Notes under the pieces: generated by a model
What the model was told of the DNA's origin: nothing
The model's input: the letters and a program-made list of their open reading frames with translations, nothing else
Database searches by the model: none
Made by a program: the position numbers and the translations under genes
NCBI GenBank assembly: GCA_963825345.1
Contig: CAWGSQ010000011.1
Location: 124,001-188,000, forward strand
Direction of reading: 5' to 3'
Source: JACVRW01 sp963825345
GTDB taxonomy: Bacteria > Actinomycetota > Thermoleophilia > Solirubrobacterales > Thermoleophilaceae
DNA: 64,000 nt
Shown: positions 60,399 to 64,000 of the stretch, one piece after another
Position numbering within the stretch: the stretch's first letter is position 1
Layout: each line of letters starts with the position of its first letter

Positions 60399-61487
60399 TC
60401 AGTCCTTCAGGAATGACGGAACGTCGATGTCGTCGTCCGAGATCTCGAGCGACGCGCGCTGGCGCTCGTCGAGAGACACGTCGCGGCGCCTCGGCTCGCG
60501 CCGGCGACCCGTGGAGTCCTCCTCGAACAGCGGCGTGCGGCTCGGACGCTCGAAGCCCGTGGCGATCACGGTCACGCGCACGGAGTCGGCGAGCGTGTCG
60601 TCCACGACCGCGCCGAAGATGATGTTGGAGTTCTGGTCGGCGGCGCTCTGGATGATCTCGGCCGCCTCGTTGACCTCGAAGAGGCCGAGGTCGGTGCCGC
60701 CGGTGATGTTGAGGAGGATGCCTGTGGCGCCCTCCACCGACTGCTCGAGCAGCGGGCTCGACACGGCGTTCTTGGCGGCCTCGGCCGCGCGGTTCTCGCC
60801 TGACGCCTCGCCGATGCCCATGAGCGCCGAGCCGGCGTCCTGCATGATCGTGCGGACGTCGGCGAAGTCCAGGTTGATGAGCCCGGGTGTGGTGATCAGG
60901 TCGGTGATGCCCTGCACGCCCTGGCCGAGGACGGCGTCGGCCTCACGGAAGGCGTCGAGGATGCTGGTGCGGCGCTCGACGACGGCGAGCAGCTTCTCGT
61001 TCGGGATCACGATCATCGTGTCCACCTGCTCGCGCAGGCGGTCGATGCCCTCCACGGCCTGGCGCATGCGCTGCGTGCCCTCGAAGTCGAACGGCTTCGT
61101 GACGACTCCGACGGTGAGCGCTCCGACCTCCTGCTTGGACACCTCGGCGATGACCGGAGCGGCCCCGGTGCCGGTGCCGCCACCCTCGCCCGCTGTCACG
61201 AAGACCATGTCCGCGCCCTTCAGCGCCTCCTTGATCTCGTCGCGGCTCTCGTTGGCGGCGCCGTAGCCGACGTCCGGGTTCGCGCCCGCGCCGAGGCCGC
61301 GCGTGAGCTGATCGCCGATCTGGAGCTTGATGTCGGCATCGCACATCTGGAGCGCCTGGGCGTCCGTGTTCACGGCGATGAATTCCACGCCCTTGAGGCC
61401 CTGGTCCACCATGCGGTTGACAGCGTTCGTGCCGCCGCCACCGATGCCGACGACCTTGATGACCGCCAGGTAGCTACCCGTGTCCAT
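60399..61487 (-). CDS. ftsZ: Cell division protein FtsZ
   Basis: A 362-residue tubulin-like GTPase that forms the Z ring. The nucleotide-binding start is IKVVGIGGGGTNAVNRM (10-26) and the tubulin signature GGGTGTGA is at 102-109. The T7-type catalytic loop is NLDFADVRTIM (about 201-211). The C-terminal linker is short and charged (SRTPLFEEDSTGRRREPRRR), and the conserved tail is DDIDVPSFLKD, the binding site for partners such as SepF. ftsA is absent here, as usual in actinobacteria. A strong promoter precedes it. Confidence 0.97.
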   Translation of the reverse strand: MDTGSYLAVIKVVGIGGGGTNAVNRMVDQGLKGVEFIAVNTDAQALQMCDADIKLQIGDQLTRGLGAGANPDVGYGAANESRDEIKEALKGADMVFVTAGEGGGTGTGAAPVIAEVSKQEVGALTVGVVTKPFDFEGTQRMRQAVEGIDRLREQVDTMIVIPNEKLLAVVERRTSILDAFREADAVLGQGVQGITDLITTPGLINLDFADVRTIMQDAGSALMGIGEASGENRAAEAAKNAVSSPLLEQSVEGATGILLNITGGTDLGLFEVNEAAEIIQSAADQNSNIIFGAVVDDTLADSVRVTVIATGFERPSRTPLFEEDSTGRRREPRRRDVSLDERQRASLEISDDDIDVPSFLKD

Positions 61488-61560
61488 GTCTGAAGTGGTG
61501 CCTCTCTACCGTCCGAAGCTCAAGCAAGAGTGGAGGGTTTCCCTCTCCCGCAAACACCGC

Positions 61561-61590
61561 ACTGTAGGCGGAGTTCGCGGGAAGTGTCAA
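61561..61590 (-). promoter_or_regulatory. Consensus sigma-70-type promoter of ftsZ
   Basis: On the minus strand TTGACA (61590 to 61585) is followed after 18 bases by TACAGT (61566 to 61561). That is a perfect -35 and a good -10 box for a housekeeping sigma factor. Transcription would begin near 61554, giving a leader of about 65 bases before the ftsZ ATG. The leader holds a small hairpin, GAGGG-AAA-CCCTC (61545-61533). Confidence 0.75.
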
Positions 61591-61654
61591 TCGTCCTCGC
61601 AAGAAATCATGCAGACAGACACTCTACTAATGGTCGAGGGTTGCCCTGAAGCTC

Positions 61655-61672
61655 AACCCTTGGGTGAGGGTT
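61655..61672 (-). terminator. Small hairpin at the ftsQ stop
   Basis: AACCCT-(6)-AGGGTT forms a 6-bp stem that covers the ftsQ stop codon. Without a T-run it is a weak terminator at most, but it lies between ftsQ and the separate ftsZ promoter. Confidence 0.35.
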
Positions 61673-62717
61673 ATCCAGGGGGCGGTGAGGCGCCTCCAGC
61701 CCCGGTGGAATCAGTGGGTGCGGGGGCTGGCTGGGTGGTTGCGGGCGGGGCCAGCGTGGACGGCGGAGCGCCCGTCTCGGGTGCTGTACCGTCGGCGGTC
61801 GTGGGGGCCGGCGCGAGCTGTTCGGTGGCCGGATCGACCCCGGTAGCGGTCGGTGCGCTGCCCGTGGGCGCCGCGAGCTCGGCGCTCCCGGCGGGTGCCA
61901 CGGGGGCGAGCGTCTCGGCCGGCAGCCCGCCCGCCGCGGGGCGGCCGGGGAGCCGCACGTCGATGTAGCTCGCGCCCGCGGCCTCGGGGTCGGCGAGGAT
62001 CCGCACGGCTGCGATCCACTTGGCGCGCACGCGTGTGGCGTTCCCGAAGTAGAGCTCGGGCCCGTCGCGCAGTTCGACCACGATGCCCTCCTCGGAGCGG
62101 ATGTCGATTCGCTCGAGGCGGCCTCGCAGCGGAGCGGGCGCGCCGCCGGCCACCCGCGCCGCGTGGAGACTCGCCGGATCGGACAGGCGGTCGCCGCCGA
62201 GCTTGCCGCGCACATCGATCTCCGGAAGCTTGCCCTCCACCGGAAGGCCGCGCAGGATGGTGCCGTCGCCCGCCACCGGCAGGCCGCCGACGATCGCGGC
62301 GGGACGATGCTCGATCACCCGGATCTCGAGGCCGTGTGGGAAGTCGGCCTCCACGTGGAGCGCCCGCACCACCGGGTAGGCGGCGATCGCGTCCTCGAGC
62401 TCGGTCTGGTCCACGTGCAGCGTGGTCATCGTGTGCGCGGCCGACACGAGCGAGGCGCGCACGCGCGAGGCGTCCTTGGTGGTGAGGCCGGTCACCTTCA
62501 CGTCCTCCACCGCAACGAGCGTGGAGTCGCGCAGCCAGAACTGGAAGCCGGCGGCGAGCACGAGGCATGCCGCCAGCACCATGAACACCCGGCGCCGCAT
62601 GCGCGGCGGGAGAACGCGCAGCGTGAGGATGCGCGCCGCAAGGGCGCTCAGAGCCGCGGAACGCCCGCTGCGCCTCCGGGCGCGACGGCGGCCCGCCACC
62701 GCCTGGCCGGCACTCAT
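61671..62717 (-). CDS. ftsQ: Cell division protein FtsQ/DivIB
   Basis: A 348-residue single-pass membrane protein. A basic N-terminus (residues 1-45, with GRRRARRRSGRS) is followed by one helix (about 46-62), then a POTRA domain (VEDVKVTGLTTKDASRVRASL, about 71-91) and the FtsQ domain to about 258. The last 90 residues are an unusual tail rich in Ala, Pro and Thr (APTTADGTAPETGAPP), predicted to be disordered outside the membrane. FtsQ links FtsB and FtsL in the divisome. The ATG overlaps the murB stop (ATGA). Confidence 0.9.
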   Translation of the reverse strand: MSAGQAVAGRRRARRRSGRSAALSALAARILTLRVLPPRMRRRVFMVLAACLVLAAGFQFWLRDSTLVAVEDVKVTGLTTKDASRVRASLVSAAHTMTTLHVDQTELEDAIAAYPVVRALHVEADFPHGLEIRVIEHRPAAIVGGLPVAGDGTILRGLPVEGKLPEIDVRGKLGGDRLSDPASLHAARVAGGAPAPLRGRLERIDIRSEEGIVVELRDGPELYFGNATRVRAKWIAAVRILADPEAAGASYIDVRLPGRPAAGGLPAETLAPVAPAGSAELAAPTGSAPTATGVDPATEQLAPAPTTADGTAPETGAPPSTLAPPATTQPAPAPTDSTGAGGASPPPG

Positions 62718-63628
62718 GAAGAGCCCCAGAGCGGCGCGGTGTCGACCTCGCCCAGGAACTGGACCTCGGGCTCAAGCTCCACGCCGAAGCGCTCGCGCAC
62801 CCGGCGGCGGCCCTCGCCCATGAGGGCGATCACGTCGGCCGTGGTGGCCTCCCCCATGTTCTCCACGAAGTTCGCGTGCTTCTCCGAAAAGCGTGCGCCC
62901 CCCACGGTGAGGCCCCGGCAGCCCGCCTCGTCGAGCAGCACGCCTGCGCTGCGGCCCTCCGCGCGCGGGTCGTCCGGGTTCTTGAAGGTCGAGCCGAAGG
63001 TCTTGATTCCTGAGGGCTGCGCGGCGCGGCGCGAGGCGCGCATCTCTGCGAGCGTCGCCTTCACCGACTCTGGCTCCGCCGGGCTGAGCGCGAACGAGGC
63101 GCGCCCCACGATCTCGCCCTCCCCGAGGTTCGAGCGGCGGTAGCTGAAGCCAAGCTGGTCGGGAGCGCGGCGCTCGGTTCCGGTGGCGCTCGTGACCTCA
63201 ACCCACTCGAGCACGCGGTCGAGGTCGCCCCCATAGGCGTTCGCGTTCATCTTCACCGCACCGCCGACGGTTCCGGGGATGTTCACGCCGAACTCGAGGC
63301 CGCTGAGGCCGGCCCGGGCGGCGAAGGCCGCGGCCTGCGGGAGCCTGGCACCGCCGCCGCAGAGCAGGCGCTGCCCGTCCTGCTCGATCGTTGCAAGCGA
63401 GCCGTCCAGCTTCAAGACAAGTCCTCGGAACCCTTCATCCGCTACGAGGAGGTTCGAGCCCGACCCCACCACTCCTACCTCGACCCCATCTCCGGTTGCC
63501 CAGGCCAGCAGCTCGGCGAGGGCCTCCGGCGAGTCGGGGCGGGCGAAGAAGTCGCCATGGCCGCCCGTCCGGATGGTGGTGAGGCGGGCCAGCGGGTAGT
63601 CGGCCTCGACTGTTGCCGGAGGGCTCAT
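62714..63628 (-). CDS. murB: UDP-N-acetylenolpyruvoylglucosamine reductase
   Basis: A 304-residue FAD enzyme of cell-wall precursor synthesis. The FAD region has TTIRTGGHGDFF (about 17-28) and VVGSGSNLLVAD (about 54-65). GVNIPGTVGGAVKMNANAYGGD (about 108-129) is typical, the catalytic serine is in TFGSTFKNP (about 216-224), and the C-terminal glutamate is in PEVQFLGE. The form is the type IIa/IIb short enzyme. The ATG at 63628 overlaps the murC stop (ATGA); the upstream in-frame arginine-rich stretch is noise from murC. Confidence 0.96.
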   Translation of the reverse strand: MSPPATVEADYPLARLTTIRTGGHGDFFARPDSPEALAELLAWATGDGVEVGVVGSGSNLLVADEGFRGLVLKLDGSLATIEQDGQRLLCGGGARLPQAAAFAARAGLSGLEFGVNIPGTVGGAVKMNANAYGGDLDRVLEWVEVTSATGTERRAPDQLGFSYRRSNLGEGEIVGRASFALSPAEPESVKATLAEMRASRRAAQPSGIKTFGSTFKNPDDPRAEGRSAGVLLDEAGCRGLTVGGARFSEKHANFVENMGEATTADVIALMGEGRRRVRERFGVELEPEVQFLGEVDTAPLWGSS

Positions 63629-64000
63629 GCCGCCAGCCTCCGCGCCAGCTCGTCCACGTTGCCCGCGCCGAGCGTGAGCAGGAGATCTCCGTCGGTGAGC
63701 TCGTTGTGGAGCTGTCTTTCGGCGTCGTCGATGCGTGGCAGCCACCAGACCGGGCGTCCCCGCGCCTCGTCCGCCGCGGACTGAGCAACGAGGTAGCCGC
63801 TCACGCCTGGGAAGTCCTCGGATCGCTCTCGCGCTCGGTAGACATCCAGCACCACCACGAGGTCCGCCAACGCGAGCGCGCGGCCGAACTCACGGGCGAG
63901 CATCTCCGTGCGTGAGTAGAGATGCGGCTGGAACGCGGCCACCAGGCGGCGCGGCTCGAGCGTGCGGGCGGCCTCGAGCGTGGCGCGCACCTCCGTGGGG
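63625..64000 (-). CDS. murC: UDP-N-acetylmuramate-L-alanine ligase, C-terminal part
   Basis: The gene runs off the right edge; only the last 124 residues are seen. They match the C-terminal Mur ligase domain: LVAAFQPHLYSRTEMLAREFGRAL with the conserved His-Leu-Tyr-Ser, LDVYRARE and LLTLGAGNVDELARRL at the end. MurC adds L-alanine to UDP-MurNAc. It overlaps murB by four bases, so the order murC-murB-ftsQ-ftsZ of the division and cell-wall cluster is clear. Confidence 0.93.
   Translation of the reverse strand, partial: PTEVRATLEAARTLEPRRLVAAFQPHLYSRTEMLAREFGRALALADLVVVLDVYRARERSEDFPGVSGYLVAQSAADEARGRPVWWLPRIDDAERQLHNELTDGDLLLTLGAGNVDELARRLAA

Noticed and set aside
61480..61968. Plus-strand open frame of 162 codons opposite ftsQ
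   Set aside because: Its Ala/Gly/Val-rich code mirrors the repetitive ftsQ tail; it also runs through the ftsZ promoter.

Overview
The window is GC-rich, densely packed chromosomal DNA from an actinobacterium. A free-living member of the Thermoleophilia (order Solirubrobacterales or close) is the best guess. The basis is G+C content that looks near 70 %, frequent GTG and TTG starts, many ATGA/GTGA overlaps between genes, a murC-murB-ftsQ-ftsZ order, a class III adenylate cyclase with an Rv1264-like N-terminal half, and a CRP/GlxR-type palindrome. This taxonomic call is inference. I see no rRNA, tRNA, CRISPR array, prophage or insertion sequence. Every stretch longer than 300 bases holds a gene; the longest gap is 41170-41417, which carries short tandem repeats.

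Layout. 1-4.8 kb: a truncated polysaccharide flippase, a Bcp-type peroxiredoxin, a hotdog-like protein, a molybdopterin oxidoreductase and a zinc-ribbon protein. 4.8-14.2 kb: a divergon for 2-hydroxyacid oxidation, with lutA, a fused lutB-lutC and fmt to the left and lactate/glycolate permease plus glcD-glcE-glcF to the right. 14.2-18.2 kb: a cytochrome P450 divergent from a 3-hydroxyproline dehydratase-like protein, then a GCS2-type ligase. 18.2-21.4 kb: the ABC-F factor ettA followed directly by malate synthase. 21.5-28.3 kb: def, priA, an HD-GYP protein divergent from an adenylate cyclase, and metK. 28.3-32.3 kb: tryptophanase, then a HEAT-repeat/glycosyltransferase pair. 32.3-47 kb (minus strand): a long array reading scpA-scpB, then rluB-aroH-hisC-[leader]-aroF-tyrA-aroA-two membrane proteins-CWC protein-cmk-der. 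It is interrupted by an insert holding a PAS-GGDEF protein, rlmN, an EamA transporter, a LysR regulator and a SnoaL-like protein. 47-51.4 kb: trpS, a sulfite-oxidase-like protein, a small membrane protein and a secreted beta-propeller protein. 51.4-55.9 kb: the glycine cleavage operon. 56-60.4 kb: a large LuxR-type ATPase regulator, an M20 peptidase and a GNAT protein. 60.4-64 kb: ftsZ, ftsQ, murB and the end of murC.

How the parts fit. Lactate and glycolate enter through the permease and are oxidised by LutA/LutBC and GlcDEF. The glyoxylate made from glycolate can be used by malate synthase (19.8 kb), and glycine by the cleavage system (51.4-55.7 kb). The aromatic genes cover the DAHP synthase, chorismate mutase, prephenate dehydrogenase, aminotransferase and EPSP synthase steps.

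The most interesting signal is in the 212-base gap before aroF (DAHP synthase). It encodes a 30-residue peptide ending HSRWYYRFS, which puts Trp, Tyr, Tyr and Phe codons just before the stop. A perfect 10-bp long-range stem starts at that stop codon and competes with a smaller local hairpin. This looks like a ribosome-mediated attenuator that senses all three aromatic amino acids at the first step of their pathway. Other points worth checking are the LutB-LutC fusion with a long palindrome at its junction, a consensus CRP/GlxR palindrome next to a 33-residue membrane peptide, and a LysR-type dyad between lysR and its divergent EamA transporter.
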